In this document: one piece after another, positions 41,124-50,446 of the stretch
Layout: every line of letters begins with the position of its first letter
Position numbering within the stretch: the stretch's first letter is position 1
DNA from: Sinomonas sp. R1AF57
GTDB lineage: Bacteria > Actinomycetota > Actinomycetes > Actinomycetales > Micrococcaceae
DNA: 64,000 nucleotides
Reading direction: 5' to 3'
NCBI RefSeq assembly: GCF_002224485.1
Contig: NZ_CP022463.1
Location: forward strand, 2,186,990 to 2,250,989
Program-made: the position numbers and the translations under genes
The notes under the pieces: model-generated
What the model saw: the letters and a program-made list of their open reading frames with translations, nothing else
The model's database searches: none
Told to the model about the DNA's origin: nothing

Positions 41124-42011
41124 GTGCCGCCGCTCGCCGAGATCCTCTCCGCCGCAACGCTCGACTCCGCGGCGATCGCCTTCGCGCTCGCTGCGTCCGC
41201 CCTGTACGCGGCGGGCCTCGTGAGGGCACGGCGGCGCGGCGTGGCATGGCCCCTGTGGCGCGTGCTGGGCTTCTACCTGCTCGGGGTCCTGCCGTACGTC
41301 GCGCTCGCGTGCGGGTTCACCGGGGCCTATGGGTCCTTGCTCCGCTGGGCCTTCACGCTCAAGGTCGCGCTCATCTTCTTCGTCGTCCCGCTCTTCCTCG
41401 GGCTCGGCCAGCCGGTCGGCCTCGCCCGGGCCGCGTTGGCCGGGCGCGCGAAGGACCGGCTGGACCGGGTCCTGGCCAGCCGGGCCATGCGCATGCTGGG
41501 CAACGCCTTCGTGGCCCCTCTGGTCGGCCTCGTCCTGTTCGGGACGTTCCTCACCCCCCTGCTCTCCGTCTACCGGGGGTCACCGCTGGCCAGCGGGATC
41601 CTGAGCATCGTCGTCCCGCTCGTCGGCCTCCTGCTCGCCCTGCCGCTGACCGAGGGGGACTCCTTCGAGCGCTCGAGCGCGTTCATCGTCCTGGAGTTCG
41701 TGTACGTGTTCATCGAGCTCCTCGCGGACGCGGTGCCGGGGATCTTCCTCCGGCTCTCCCCCACGGTGCTCGACGGCGCAGCCTCCTGGGCGGCGGGCGT
41801 TCCGCCGTGGTTCCCCTCACCCCTGCGTGACCAGCAGCTCGCAGGCGACCTCCTGTGGTTCATCGCCGAAGCGGTGGACGTCCCGGTCATCATCCTCATG
41901 TTCGTCCGCTTCTCGCGCAGCGACCGCCGCGAGGCCAGGTCCTTCGACGAGCTCAGCGACGAGCAGATGGACGCGCTGGCGCAGGAGCACCTCCGCCGCC
42001 GCGGCAGCTGA
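41124..42011 (+). CDS. Caa3-type CtaG-like membrane protein
   Basis: 295 residues, eight or so membrane helices. The patterns ARRRGVAWPLWRVLGFYLLG and RDQQLAGDLLWFIAEAVDVPVIILMFVRFSRSDRREARSFDE are those of the caa3_CtaG family, which helps assemble cytochrome c oxidase, possibly by delivering copper. The His residues that the family normally keeps in the third and fourth helices are missing: the segment reads AFTLKVALIFFVVPLFLGLGQP. The whole sequence lacks His, so metal binding by this family's usual route is unlikely. It ends 12 bases before the convergent MetE-like gene. The role of a His-less member is open. Confidence 0.7.
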   Translation: MPPLAEILSAATLDSAAIAFALAASALYAAGLVRARRRGVAWPLWRVLGFYLLGVLPYVALACGFTGAYGSLLRWAFTLKVALIFFVVPLFLGLGQPVGLARAALAGRAKDRLDRVLASRAMRMLGNAFVAPLVGLVLFGTFLTPLLSVYRGSPLASGILSIVVPLVGLLLALPLTEGDSFERSSAFIVLEFVYVFIELLADAVPGIFLRLSPTVLDGAASWAAGVPPWFPSPLRDQQLAGDLLWFIAEAVDVPVIILMFVRFSRSDRREARSFDELSDEQMDALAQEHLRRRGS

Positions 42012-42023
42012 GGGGCGCGCGGC

Positions 42024-43040
42024 TCAGCCGAGCGCGATCTGGTTGACGGCGTCGGCGAGCTTGACGGTCCGGTTCAGCCGCGCGGCCGCCTCGGCAGGGG
42101 TGAGAGCGGCGAGGCTGCCTGCCGGGGTGACGCGGACGGCGTCGAGCGCACCGAAGGACAGCCCGAGCTGCCGCCAGGGCCGCACCACCCTCTCGGCGAG
42201 CTCACCGGTCCGCAGCCGCGGCGCGCCGTCGGGCGGAAGGGCACCGAGCCACACGCGTGCGCCCGCCTCGACCGCGCCGGCCAGCCCTTCCCACTGCGGC
42301 ACGGTGAGATCCGCGAGCGGCAGCGAGACCCCATCCACGCCGGCCTCGAAGACCGCCGCGACGGGCGCCTCCCACGCCGGGAGGTTCACGACGACGGCCT
42401 CCGCCCCCGCTCCGTGCAGGGCATCGGTGAGGAGCGACCAGGCCGTCCGGGCCTCGTGGCCGGGGACCGCCCGCAGCGTGCGGTAGCCGCTGGCGGTGGG
42501 CAGGAGGCCCGCAAGCACCCGCGCGGCGTCGGGCTCGTCGAGCTGGACCGTGAGGCGGGCGCCCGGGACGGCCCGCGCCACCCTCTCGAGGAAGGCCACG
42601 ACGCCGGCCGCGAGGGACTGCGCGATGTCGCGCCGCGCGCCGTGGTCGCCCAGGACCCGCTCGCCCGAGGGGAGGTAGAGGCCGGCCATGAGGCTCAGCG
42701 GGCCCAGGATGCGGACGTGGAGGTCCTCGGCCGGCCGCTCCTCCTCGCCGGCGACGTCGGCCAGCACGTTGAGGTCCGTGGAGAGGGCCGACTCCGCTCG
42801 GGCGGCGTCGAGGCCGCGCCGGTCCACGACCCGCCACCCGTGCGGCTGGACGTCCGCATGCAGGTCGGCGAGGAGGGCGGCGCTCCGGCCCACCGGGTCA
42901 GACCCGACCCCCCGGCCGGGCAGCTCGGCGAGGACGGGGAGGTGCGGGGATCCCAGCTCGCCGCGAATGGCCTTGGCCGCTTCGAGGGGGTCGGTCCCCG
43001 GCCAGTCCCCCAGCGCGGTCGCAGTGACCTGTCCTGCCAC
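42024..43040 (-). CDS. MetE-like protein lacking zinc cysteines
   Basis: 338 residues resembling the C-terminal half of cobalamin-independent methionine synthase, the group called methionine synthase in actinobacteria (Rv3015c type). The (beta/alpha)8 pattern is visible, with VQLDEPDAARVLAGL and VVVNLPAWEAPVAAVFEAGVDGVSLPLADL. True MetE needs a His-x-Cys...Cys zinc site; this protein contains no cysteine at all, so it cannot carry out that reaction in the known way. The GTG at 43038-43040 starts one base after the chorismate mutase stop, so the two may be co-transcribed. Possibly a regulatory or repurposed enzyme. Confidence 0.75.
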   Translation of the reverse strand: MAGQVTATALGDWPGTDPLEAAKAIRGELGSPHLPVLAELPGRGVGSDPVGRSAALLADLHADVQPHGWRVVDRRGLDAARAESALSTDLNVLADVAGEEERPAEDLHVRILGPLSLMAGLYLPSGERVLGDHGARRDIAQSLAAGVVAFLERVARAVPGARLTVQLDEPDAARVLAGLLPTASGYRTLRAVPGHEARTAWSLLTDALHGAGAEAVVVNLPAWEAPVAAVFEAGVDGVSLPLADLTVPQWEGLAGAVEAGARVWLGALPPDGAPRLRTGELAERVVRPWRQLGLSFGALDAVRVTPAGSLAALTPAEAAARLNRTVKLADAVNQIALG

Positions 43041-43041
43041 G

Positions 43042-43476
43042 TCAGGCGTCCGAGGCGCTGTCCCGGCCGTCCCCCGAGCGGCGCGCGGAGACATCCTCGG
43101 AGATGGCCTGATGGTGCCGGATGACCTCGCTGATGATGAAGTTCAGGAACTTCTCTGCGAACGCTGGGTCCAGCTGGGCCTCCTCGGCGAGGCGCCGCAG
43201 CCGCGCGATCTGGGCGGCCTCACGCTCGGGGTCGGCGGGCGGGAGGTGGTGCTGGGCCTTGAGGAAGCCCACCCGCTGGGTGACCTTGAAGCGTTCGGCG
43301 AGGAGGTAGACGAGCGTCGCGTCGAAGTTGTCGATGCTCGAGCGGATGGAGAGCAGCTCCTCCATGACGGCCGGGTCCACGTGTCCCTTCAGGGAGCTCG
43401 CGCCGGGGTCGTACTGGCCCTCGGATCGGTGCTCGGTCGTCTCGGCGTCGGCGTCGGGGCGGTGCAGCTCGGTCAT
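43042..43476 (-). CDS. AroQ-type chorismate mutase
   Basis: 144 residues. The helical AroQ fold is shown by RSSIDNFDATLVYLLAERFKVTQRVGFLKAQHHLPPADPEREAAQIARLRRLAEEA; the Arg, Lys (in GFLKAQ) and Glu residues correspond to the substrate-binding set. It converts chorismate to prephenate, the first step to Phe and Tyr. An extra 30-residue acidic N-terminus and a charged C-terminus flank the domain. ATG start is six bases after TAGACT (leaderless). First gene of a two-gene unit with the MetE-like protein. Confidence 0.9.
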   Translation of the reverse strand: MTELHRPDADAETTEHRSEGQYDPGASSLKGHVDPAVMEELLSIRSSIDNFDATLVYLLAERFKVTQRVGFLKAQHHLPPADPEREAAQIARLRRLAEEAQLDPAFAEKFLNFIISEVIRHHQAISEDVSARRSGDGRDSASDA

Positions 43477-43482
43477 GCTGAC

Positions 43483-43488
43483 AGTCTA
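43483..43488 (-). promoter_or_regulatory. Leaderless -10 element (TAGACT)
   Basis: Minus-strand TAGACT ends six bases before the ATG of the chorismate mutase gene. Confidence 0.65.
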
Positions 43489-43549
43489 TGGGCCGCCGCG
43501 TGGTGGCCCCGCGCCCTGTGGGCCGCGGGGTCACCCTGCGGTGCGGCGG

Positions 43550-45268
43550 TCAGCCGCCGAGCAGCGCGCGGTGCGCAGCCCGGCGCTCGGCCTGCTCGAG
43601 CGGGTCGGGCACGGGCAGCGACGCGATGAGCCGCTTCGTGTACTCGTGCTCGGGTGCGCCCATGACGCGGGAACCGATTCCCTGCTCGACCATCCGGCCC
43701 TTGTACAGGACCCCGACCCAGTGGCTGAGCTGGTCCACCACCGCGAGGTCGTGGCTGATGAACAGCGCTGCGAACCCGAGCTCGGACTGGATCTCGCGGA
43801 ACAGCTCGAGCACCTTGGCCTGGACGGACACATCGAGCGCCGAGGTCGGCTCGTCGGCGACGAGCAGCCTGGGCCCGAGCGCGAGGGCACGTGCGAGCGA
43901 CGCGCGCTGGCGCTGGCCGCCGGAGAGCTCGTGCGGGTACCGGGCGGCGTACGACGCCGGCAGCTGCACCGACTCGAGCAGCTCGCCGACCCGGCGGCGC
44001 ACCTGGGCGCCACCGAGGTCCAAGTGGACCAGGAGGGGCTCCGCGACGCACTCGCCGATCGTCAGCTGCGGGTTGAACGAGGCAGCCGGGTCCTGGAACA
44101 CGAAGCCGATGTCCTTGCGGATCGGCCTGACGTCCCGCTCACGGAAGCCGACCATCTCGTGGCCGAGGACCGTCAGGCTGCCGCCAGTGGCCCGGTTGAG
44201 CCCGGCGATGGCCCGCCCGATCGTCGTCTTGCCCGATCCCGACTCGCCCACGAGGCCGAACACCTCGCCCGCGGACACGGTGAACGAGACGTCCTGGACG
44301 GCCTTGAACGGCGGAGTCCCGAGGCGGCCCGGGTACGTGATGTCGAACCCCTCAGCGCGGACCAGCACCTCCCCGTCCTGGTGCAGGCGAGCCGTGGCAC
44401 CCTCCGAGGCGGAGTCCCGCCCGAGGTGGGGAACGGCGTCGAGCAGGCGGCGGGTGTAGTCCTCCCGAGGAGAAGCGAAGAGCGTGCGGACCGCCGCCTC
44501 CTCGACCACCTCGCCCTGGTTCATGACGACGACGCGGTCCGCGAGGTCCGCGACCACGCCCATGTTGTGCGTGATCAGCACGATCGAGGTCCCGTAGAGG
44601 TCCCGCAGGTCGCGCAGCAGCTCGAGGATCTCAGCCTGGACGGTGACATCCAGCGCCGTCGTGGGCTCATCCGCCACGATGAGGCCGGGGTCGAGTGCGA
44701 GCGCCGCCGCGATGACCACGCGCTGCTTCTGCCCGCCGGAGAACTGGTGCGGGTAGTAGTCCACCCGCTTCTCGGGGTCGGGGATGCCCACCTTGCGCAG
44801 GGCCTCGACAGCCCGTTCCCTGGCCTCCTTGCGGCTGACCTTCCGGCCGTCCCTGTCGTGGTGCGCCCGGAGGCCCTCGGCGATCTGCCACCCGACCGTG
44901 AAGACGGGGTTGAGCGCGGTCGAGGGCTCCTGGAACACCATCGCGACGTCGCGCCCGCGCAGTTCGCGGAGCGTGGCGCGGCTGACCGTGACGACGTTCT
45001 GCCCGTTGATCACCACGGCCCCGGAGCTCGTGGCGGTCTCGGGCAGGAGGCCCAGGATGGTCTTGGCGGTGACGGTCTTGCCGGAGCCGGATTCGCCCAC
45101 GACGGCGACCACCTCGCCCGCACGCACGTCTAGGCTCACGCCGCGCACGGCGTCGACCTCCCCCGCATCGGTGGCGAAGGAGACCCGCAGGTCGTCGATC
45201 TCCAGGACGGTCTCGTCCGGCCGGGTCCCGCCCACCGGGCCGAGCTCCTCTCCGGTGCCGGTGTTCAT
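43550..45268 (-). CDS. Dipeptide ABC transporter, fused ATPases (DppD-DppF)
   Basis: 572 residues with two ABC ATPase domains in one chain. The first has Walker A GESGSGKT (58-65) and signature FSGGQKQR; the second has [12 protein letters not shown] (about 320-331) and LSGGQRQR. This fusion of DppD and DppF is common in actinobacteria. It energises import of dipeptides or oligopeptides through the two permeases just upstream. ATG overlaps the DppC stop (ATGA). Last gene of the operon. Substrate specificity depends on the binding lipoprotein, not readable from this gene. Confidence 0.92.
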   Translation of the reverse strand: MNTGTGEELGPVGGTRPDETVLEIDDLRVSFATDAGEVDAVRGVSLDVRAGEVVAVVGESGSGKTVTAKTILGLLPETATSSGAVVINGQNVVTVSRATLRELRGRDVAMVFQEPSTALNPVFTVGWQIAEGLRAHHDRDGRKVSRKEARERAVEALRKVGIPDPEKRVDYYPHQFSGGQKQRVVIAAALALDPGLIVADEPTTALDVTVQAEILELLRDLRDLYGTSIVLITHNMGVVADLADRVVVMNQGEVVEEAAVRTLFASPREDYTRRLLDAVPHLGRDSASEGATARLHQDGEVLVRAEGFDITYPGRLGTPPFKAVQDVSFTVSAGEVFGLVGESGSGKTTIGRAIAGLNRATGGSLTVLGHEMVGFRERDVRPIRKDIGFVFQDPAASFNPQLTIGECVAEPLLVHLDLGGAQVRRRVGELLESVQLPASYAARYPHELSGGQRQRASLARALALGPRLLVADEPTSALDVSVQAKVLELFREIQSELGFAALFISHDLAVVDQLSHWVGVLYKGRMVEQGIGSRVMGAPEHEYTKRLIASLPVPDPLEQAERRAAHRALLGG

Positions 45269-46236
45269 GCCGGGTTCCCCTTCCGCTTGCGGCCGCGCGT
45301 GCGGAGGCGCGCGTCACCCAGGTCGTTGATGCTCTCTCCCACCAGCGTGAGCCCCAAAACTGTCAGGACGATCGACAGGCCGGGGAAGATCCCGGTCCAC
45401 CAGATGCCGGCGGTCACGTCGCTCAGGGCCTGCTTGAGGTCAAAGCCCCATTCGGCCGCGCTCGTCGGCTCGATGCCGAAGCCGAGGAAGCCCAGCGCCG
45501 CGAGCGTGAGGATGGCCTCGGAGGCATTGAGCGTGAAGATGAGCGGGATGCTGCGCGTCGCGTTCCGGTAGATGTGCCGGGCCATGATGCGCCAGCTCGA
45601 GGCGCCGATGACCATTGCCGACTCGACGAAGGGCTCCGCCTTCAGGCGGATCGCCTCCGCCCGCACCACGCGGAAGTACTGGGGTATGAACACGACGGTC
45701 ACCGAGAGTGCCGCCGCGAGGATGCCGCCCCACAGGCTCGACTGCCCGCGGGAGATGACGATCGACATGACGATCGCGACCAGCAGTGACGGGAAGGCGT
45801 AGACCGCGTCGGCGATCACCACGAGGACGCGGTCGACCCACCCGCCGATGTAGCCCGAGACGAGCCCCAGCGCGACGCCCGCGAAGATGGAGAGCGCCAC
45901 GGCGACGACGATCACGAGGATGGCGGTCTGGGCGCCCCAGACGACGCGGGAGAACACGTCGTACCCGCCCACGGTCGTTCCCCAGATGTGCTGGGGGCTC
46001 GGGGGGTCCTGTGCAGGGAAGTTGCCCGAGGCGTCGGAGAGCTGCGAGTAGCCATACGGAGCGACGATCGGGGCGAGGAGCGCGATGAGCAGGAAGACGA
46101 CGGTGAGTGCGAGTCCCGCGACGAGCATGGCCCGCTGCACACCGACGCTTGCCCTCAGGTGCGAGACGACCGGTAGCCGCTGCAGCAGCGGCTCCCTGCG
46201 TTCGATCTCGGGCAGGGCCTGGGTCTTGGCCGTCAT
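45265..46236 (-). CDS. Dipeptide ABC permease (DppC-like)
   Basis: 323-residue inner membrane permease with six helices and the EAA-loop (FVESAMVIGASSWRIMARHIYRN) that contacts the ATPase. The N-terminal LLQRLPVVSHLRASVGVQRA is typical for DppC. It precedes the fused ATPase with an ATGA overlap and follows the DppB-like gene by one base. Import of short peptides. Confidence 0.9.
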   Translation of the reverse strand: MTAKTQALPEIERREPLLQRLPVVSHLRASVGVQRAMLVAGLALTVVFLLIALLAPIVAPYGYSQLSDASGNFPAQDPPSPQHIWGTTVGGYDVFSRVVWGAQTAILVIVVAVALSIFAGVALGLVSGYIGGWVDRVLVVIADAVYAFPSLLVAIVMSIVISRGQSSLWGGILAAALSVTVVFIPQYFRVVRAEAIRLKAEPFVESAMVIGASSWRIMARHIYRNATRSIPLIFTLNASEAILTLAALGFLGFGIEPTSAAEWGFDLKQALSDVTAGIWWTGIFPGLSIVLTVLGLTLVGESINDLGDARLRTRGRKRKGNPA

Positions 46237-46237
46237 C

Positions 46238-47320
46238 TCAGTACCTCACCCTCGGGTCGATGAGCGCCGCAATGACGTCCACTACGAAGTTGGTGACCGC
46301 CACGATCACGGCCAAGAGCACCACGATGCCCTGCACGGCGACGAAGTCCCGCGCTGAGAGGTACTGCGCGAGCTGGAATCCGAGGCCCTTCCACTCGAAG
46401 GTCGTCTCGGTCAGGACCGCTCCCGCGAGCAGGAGCGCGATCTGCATGCCCATGACCGTGATGATCGGGATCAGCGCAGGCTTGTAGGCGTGCTTCGTGA
46501 CGAGACGGAACTCGCTGACACCCCGTGATCTGCCCGCCTCGACGTAGTCCTTGCCGAGCGTGCCGATGAGGTTGGTCCGCACGAGGCGGAGGAACACACC
46601 CGCCGTGAGGAGGCCCAGGGCGACAGCCGGCAGCACGGCGTGCGAGACGACATCCCAGAACGCCGGCATGTTGCCGCTGCGCAGCGCGTCGAGCCAGAAG
46701 ATGCCGGACGGTGCGGCGAGCTGGTTCATCGCGAGCTCGGTCGTGGTCGAGGCCCGGCCTGCGATAGGAGTCCAGCCGAGCCATACCCCGAACACGAGCT
46801 TGAGCAGGAGGCCCGAGAAGAAGACGGGGGTCGCGTAGAACAGGATCGCCAGCACCCGGAGCACGGCGTCCGAGGACCTGTCGCGCCGGTGGGCTGCGAG
46901 CATCCCCAGGGGGATCCCGACGATGAACGCCACGACGAGCGCGTTGACGGCGAGCTCGAATGTCGCGGTCCCGAAGGTCAGGAGCATCTCCGTGACCGAA
47001 CGGTTGTCCGAGATCGTCCGGCCGAAGTTGCCCGTGAAGATCTGTCCGAGGTATTCGACGTACTGGATGAAGACCGGCCGGTCGTAGCCGGCCTCGTGGA
47101 TACGGAGCTCAAGCTGGTCAGGCGGGAGCCTCCCGCCCAGCGCGGCGGTGATGGGATCGCCGGTGATGCGCATGAGGAAGAACACGATGGTCACGAGGAT
47201 GAAGATCGTGGGGAAGATGAGCAGGAAGCGTACGAGCAGGTAGGCGCCCAGCCCGCCGCCCTTCGCCTTGCTTGCCGGGGTGGTGGCGGCCTCTGGCGGC
47301 GCCTCGGTGAAAGCTGTCAT
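46238..47320 (-). CDS. Dipeptide ABC permease (DppB-like)
   Basis: 360-residue inner-membrane permease with about six helices and the DppB motifs TIVFFLMRITGDP, GDPITAALGGRLPPDQLE and the EAA-loop DYVEAGRSRGVSEFRLVTKHAYKPALIPI. A longer N-terminal cytoplasmic tail (about 30 residues) is present. Its start is 75 bases after the SBP gene, and a hairpin lies in that gap, so its expression is probably lower than that of the binding protein. Confidence 0.9.
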   Translation of the reverse strand: MTAFTEAPPEAATTPASKAKGGGLGAYLLVRFLLIFPTIFILVTIVFFLMRITGDPITAALGGRLPPDQLELRIHEAGYDRPVFIQYVEYLGQIFTGNFGRTISDNRSVTEMLLTFGTATFELAVNALVVAFIVGIPLGMLAAHRRDRSSDAVLRVLAILFYATPVFFSGLLLKLVFGVWLGWTPIAGRASTTTELAMNQLAAPSGIFWLDALRSGNMPAFWDVVSHAVLPAVALGLLTAGVFLRLVRTNLIGTLGKDYVEAGRSRGVSEFRLVTKHAYKPALIPIITVMGMQIALLLAGAVLTETTFEWKGLGFQLAQYLSARDFVAVQGIVVLLAVIVAVTNFVVDVIAALIDPRVRY

Positions 47321-47342
47321 GGAGATCTCCTGAACACGCCGC

Positions 47343-47372
47343 GGTGGCGGGGCGCCTCAGCACCCCGCCACC
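47343..47372 (-). terminator. Intra-operon hairpin between binding protein and permease genes
   Basis: Arms 47343-47352 and 47363-47372 form a perfect ten-base stem with a ten-base loop, 24 bases after the binding-protein stop. It may partly stop transcription or protect the upstream mRNA. Confidence 0.6.
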
Positions 47373-47395
47373 GGACGGCGGGCTGTTCCGTTCGG

Positions 47396-49027
47396 CTACT
47401 TGCTCAGGACGCCGAGGCGGAACTTGAACGAGGGATCAAGGGTCGTCTCGACGCCCTTGACCGAGGACCCGGCCACGGCGACCTGGGAACCCTGCAGGAG
47501 GGGCAGGGTGGGGAGGTCCTTCGCGACAGCCGTCTGGATGTCCTGGATCTGCTTCTCGCGGGCGGACTTGTCCGGGTTGGTCGCCTCCTTGGCGACGAGG
47601 TCCTGGACGGTCGCGTTGTCGTAGTGGTTCTTCAGGAAGCTGTTCTTCGTGAAGAACGGCGTGAGGTAGTTGTCCGGGTCGGAGAAGTCCGGGAACCAAC
47701 CGAGCTGGTACATCGGGTAGACGTCCTTCGCGCGGTCCTTCTGATAGGTCACCCACTCGGTGGACTGGAGGTTCACCTTGAAGAGGCCGCTCGACTCGAG
47801 CTGCTGCTTCACGAGCGCGTACTCGTCGCCCGAGGACTTCCCGTAGTGGTCCGGGTTGTACTGGAGGTTGATGGCGAGCGGAGTCTGGATCCCGGCGTCC
47901 GAAAGGGCCTTCTTGGCCTTGTCGGCGCTGGGCTTGCCGCTGCCGTCCCCGTACATGTCCTTGAGCGGGGTGTTCGCGCCGAGGAAGCCGTCGGCGACGT
48001 AGGAGTAGAGCGGCGTGTACGTGCCCTTGTAGACCTGCTGGGCGATCGCGTCACGGTCCACGAGGTCGGCCATGGCCTGCCGGACGGCGAGCGCCTTGGC
48101 GGGGTCCGCCTCGGGCGTCTTGGCACCGAACGGCATCGTGTCGAAGTTGTAGACGATGTAGCGGATCTCGCCGCCGGGGCCCTTGTGGACCGCAACCTTG
48201 GAGTCCTTCGCGAGGCTGTCCACATCGGTCGCGGTCAGCGACCGCCACGCGACGTCGATGCTGCCCTGCTGGACCTCGAGCTTGAGGTTGTTGGAGTCGG
48301 AGAAGTACTTGAGGTTGACGGTGTCCGTCTTCGGGGCGCCGAGAAGGCCCTTGTAGTCGGGATTAGCCTTGAACGAGACGAGCTGGTTCTTCTGGTAGGA
48401 GGACACCGTGTACGGACCGGCGAAGGCCTTCTTGGCAATGATGTCCTCGTCGTTCATGACCTTGTCGGCGGGGAACACATTGTGGTCCACGATGGGCCCC
48501 ACGGGGCCGGTGAGGACCTGCGGGAAGGTCTGGTCGTTCTCAAGCTTGAGATGGAAGACCACCGTCGTGGCGTCCTTCGCCTCGGTGCTCTCGAGGTTCT
48601 CGAGGAGCGACGCCGGCCCGTTGGGGTCGTTGATCTTGACCTGGCGGTCGAAGGAGAACTTCACGTCGGCGGAGTCCAGGGTGTCCCCATTGGCCCACTT
48701 GAGCCCGCTCTTGAGCTTGACGGTGTACTCCTTCGGGGAGGTGAAGGAGGCGGACTCCGCGATGTCCGGCTGGGGTTCGGCGCTGCCGGGCTTCGAGTTG
48801 AGCAGGAAGGGGAAGATCTGGTTCATGACCAGGAAGGAGCCGTTGTCGTAGGACCCGGCCGGATCGAGGAACGTGACCTTGTCGGTCGTGCCGACGGTGA
48901 TGGGTCCGCTCGCGGCGGATCCGCTGGGCGACGAGCCGCCCGAGGGGCCCGTGCAGGCTGCGAGGGCGAGGGCGGAGATGCCGACGAGCGCGACAGCGCC
49001 TCGCACAGCCGATGTGGTCTTAGCCAT
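47396..49027 (-). CDS. Dipeptide/oligopeptide-binding lipoprotein
   Basis: 543 residues, solute-binding family 5. A signal peptide with lipobox LAAC places the lipid-modified cysteine at residue 25. SBP motifs include KEYTVKLKSGLKWANGDTLDSADVKFSFDR and the C-terminal MYQLGWFPDFSDPDNYLTPFF. It captures peptides or related small molecules outside the cell and delivers them to the DppBC permeases. ATG 49025-49027 has GAAGG six bases upstream. First gene of the operon; the metallophosphoesterase lies divergently past a terminator. Family certain; ligand unknown. Confidence 0.92.
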   Translation of the reverse strand: MAKTTSAVRGAVALVGISALALAACTGPSGGSSPSGSAASGPITVGTTDKVTFLDPAGSYDNGSFLVMNQIFPFLLNSKPGSAEPQPDIAESASFTSPKEYTVKLKSGLKWANGDTLDSADVKFSFDRQVKINDPNGPASLLENLESTEAKDATTVVFHLKLENDQTFPQVLTGPVGPIVDHNVFPADKVMNDEDIIAKKAFAGPYTVSSYQKNQLVSFKANPDYKGLLGAPKTDTVNLKYFSDSNNLKLEVQQGSIDVAWRSLTATDVDSLAKDSKVAVHKGPGGEIRYIVYNFDTMPFGAKTPEADPAKALAVRQAMADLVDRDAIAQQVYKGTYTPLYSYVADGFLGANTPLKDMYGDGSGKPSADKAKKALSDAGIQTPLAINLQYNPDHYGKSSGDEYALVKQQLESSGLFKVNLQSTEWVTYQKDRAKDVYPMYQLGWFPDFSDPDNYLTPFFTKNSFLKNHYDNATVQDLVAKEATNPDKSAREKQIQDIQTAVAKDLPTLPLLQGSQVAVAGSSVKGVETTLDPSFKFRLGVLSK

Positions 49028-49186
49028 CTATGACCTTCTTTGTCGAGTCCTGGCCGGCCCCGATGCCGGCGCATACGCCTGCGTGACCCAGGGCACAGTC
49101 CTGATGACCTGATTCAACCACCTATCGGGCAAAATGAAACGGTTCTTTGACGGAATTGAGACCGAACGGTGACCTTCGCGGCGGCC

Positions 49187-49224
49187 GCGGACGACGGCGC
49201 GCGGTGGGGTGCGCCGTCGTCCGC
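49187..49224. terminator. Terminator of the metallophosphoesterase gene
   Basis: Arms 49187-49200 and 49211-49224 are perfect 14-base complements with a ten-base loop, 20 bases past the stop at 49244. It carries the GACGACGGCG clamp seen in other terminators here. Confidence 0.75.
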
Positions 49225-49243
49225 CCCTCTGGCGGGGCTCGCC

Positions 49244-50305
49244 TCAGCCGCGGAAGGGAACCCGCTCCCAGGTCAGGACCGGGGCCCCAATGCCCGCGGC
49301 ACCGTTCGGCGCCACGCTCACGCGGAGGTAGTTCTTCGCGTTCGAGGATCCGTCCACCGTCACGCGCGTGAGGTTCTCTGCCGAGCCCGCCACGCCGTAC
49401 CGCGTGAGCCACGGCGAGCCCGCGGCGAGGGGCCGGTCGACGTTGTAGACGTGGCTGTCGCCGTCGAACAGGTAGACCTCGCCGTCGAAGGCCCGGGCCT
49501 CCTCGACGAGCGCCTCCACGATCGGTGTGAACGCGCTGATGTCGCTCCACGGCACCGCGTAGGTGGGGTCGAACATGTCGGCCTGCTGGAAGACCGCCAC
49601 GGTCCGGTCGTTGCGCTGGCGTGCCTCGGCGAACGTCTTCCTGATCTCCGCGATGACAGCGTCGGTGCGGTGCGCGACCTCGTCGAGCTGCGCCTGGTTC
49701 GGCACTGCCTCGCCGCGGCCCGTCCACGGCTGGGTCGCGTTGTTGCTGCCCGGGACGTTGACGGCCGCGAAGGCGACGCGGTTGCGAGTGAAGGCGACGT
49801 TCTCCGGCAGCCCCAGCTCCGACTGGCTCCTGACGGGCATGGTGGCCCCGAGTGTGGTGCCGGGCCGGTCGAAGAAGACCTCGCGGAGCTTGCCGAGCCG
49901 CTCGAGGGGGCTGTACGCCCCGTTGTTGGCCCGATGGCAGTCGGTCCACTCGTTGTCGCCCGGCGTGTAGACGAGCGGATGCGTGAACCGGTCGAAGTCT
50001 GCTCGGACCTGCTCGAAGTACGCGTCAGAGCATTCCGAGGAGCCGTTCTTGATGTCGCCGACGTGCACCACGAAGTCGAGCGAGGAGTCGGCGTTGAGCT
50101 GCGCCACATGCTCGGGGAACTCGGCGACCGCGGAAGCGCCGTACGGAGTGTCGCCGATGACGGCGAAGCTGAAGGCGGTCTTGGGTCCGGGCTCGGCGGG
50201 GACGGCAGCGCCGGCGACGGCAGGGCCGGCGACGGCGGCGACCGCGGCGGTGAGGGCGACGGTGGCGAGAGCGGCTCCGGCGCGACGACGGGTGGATGCG
50301 GGCAT
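49244..50305 (-). CDS. Secreted metallophosphoesterase
   Basis: 353 residues. A long Ala-rich signal peptide (MPASTRRRAGAALATVALTAAVAAVAGPAVAGA) is followed by a calcineurin-like phosphoesterase fold: GDTPYG (51-56), HVGDIKNG (81-88), GDNEW (116-120) and DGDSHVYN near the end hold the metal ligands. The start ATG has AGAAGGA upstream; the frame is open well beyond, but only as a shadow of the caspase gene. Secreted members cleave phosphate esters or nucleotides; the specific substrate is unknown. It is divergent from the caspase-like gene across 141 bases that must hold both promoters. Confidence 0.82.
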   Translation of the reverse strand: MPASTRRRAGAALATVALTAAVAAVAGPAVAGAAVPAEPGPKTAFSFAVIGDTPYGASAVAEFPEHVAQLNADSSLDFVVHVGDIKNGSSECSDAYFEQVRADFDRFTHPLVYTPGDNEWTDCHRANNGAYSPLERLGKLREVFFDRPGTTLGATMPVRSQSELGLPENVAFTRNRVAFAAVNVPGSNNATQPWTGRGEAVPNQAQLDEVAHRTDAVIAEIRKTFAEARQRNDRTVAVFQQADMFDPTYAVPWSDISAFTPIVEALVEEARAFDGEVYLFDGDSHVYNVDRPLAAGSPWLTRYGVAGSAENLTRVTVDGSSNAKNYLRVSVAPNGAAGIGAPVLTWERVPFRG

Positions 50306-50446
50306 GGATCCTTCTTCCTGCGGGCTGACGGGTAGGGACAGCGGCAGGCTAGTGCGGTCCAGCTTTCGCCCGGTGTCCGGCAGGTATACGGCTGGCGAAC
50401 AGGGGCCTACCCTGTAGTCAGGGAGCTGGGCCCGGAGGAGGGCGTC

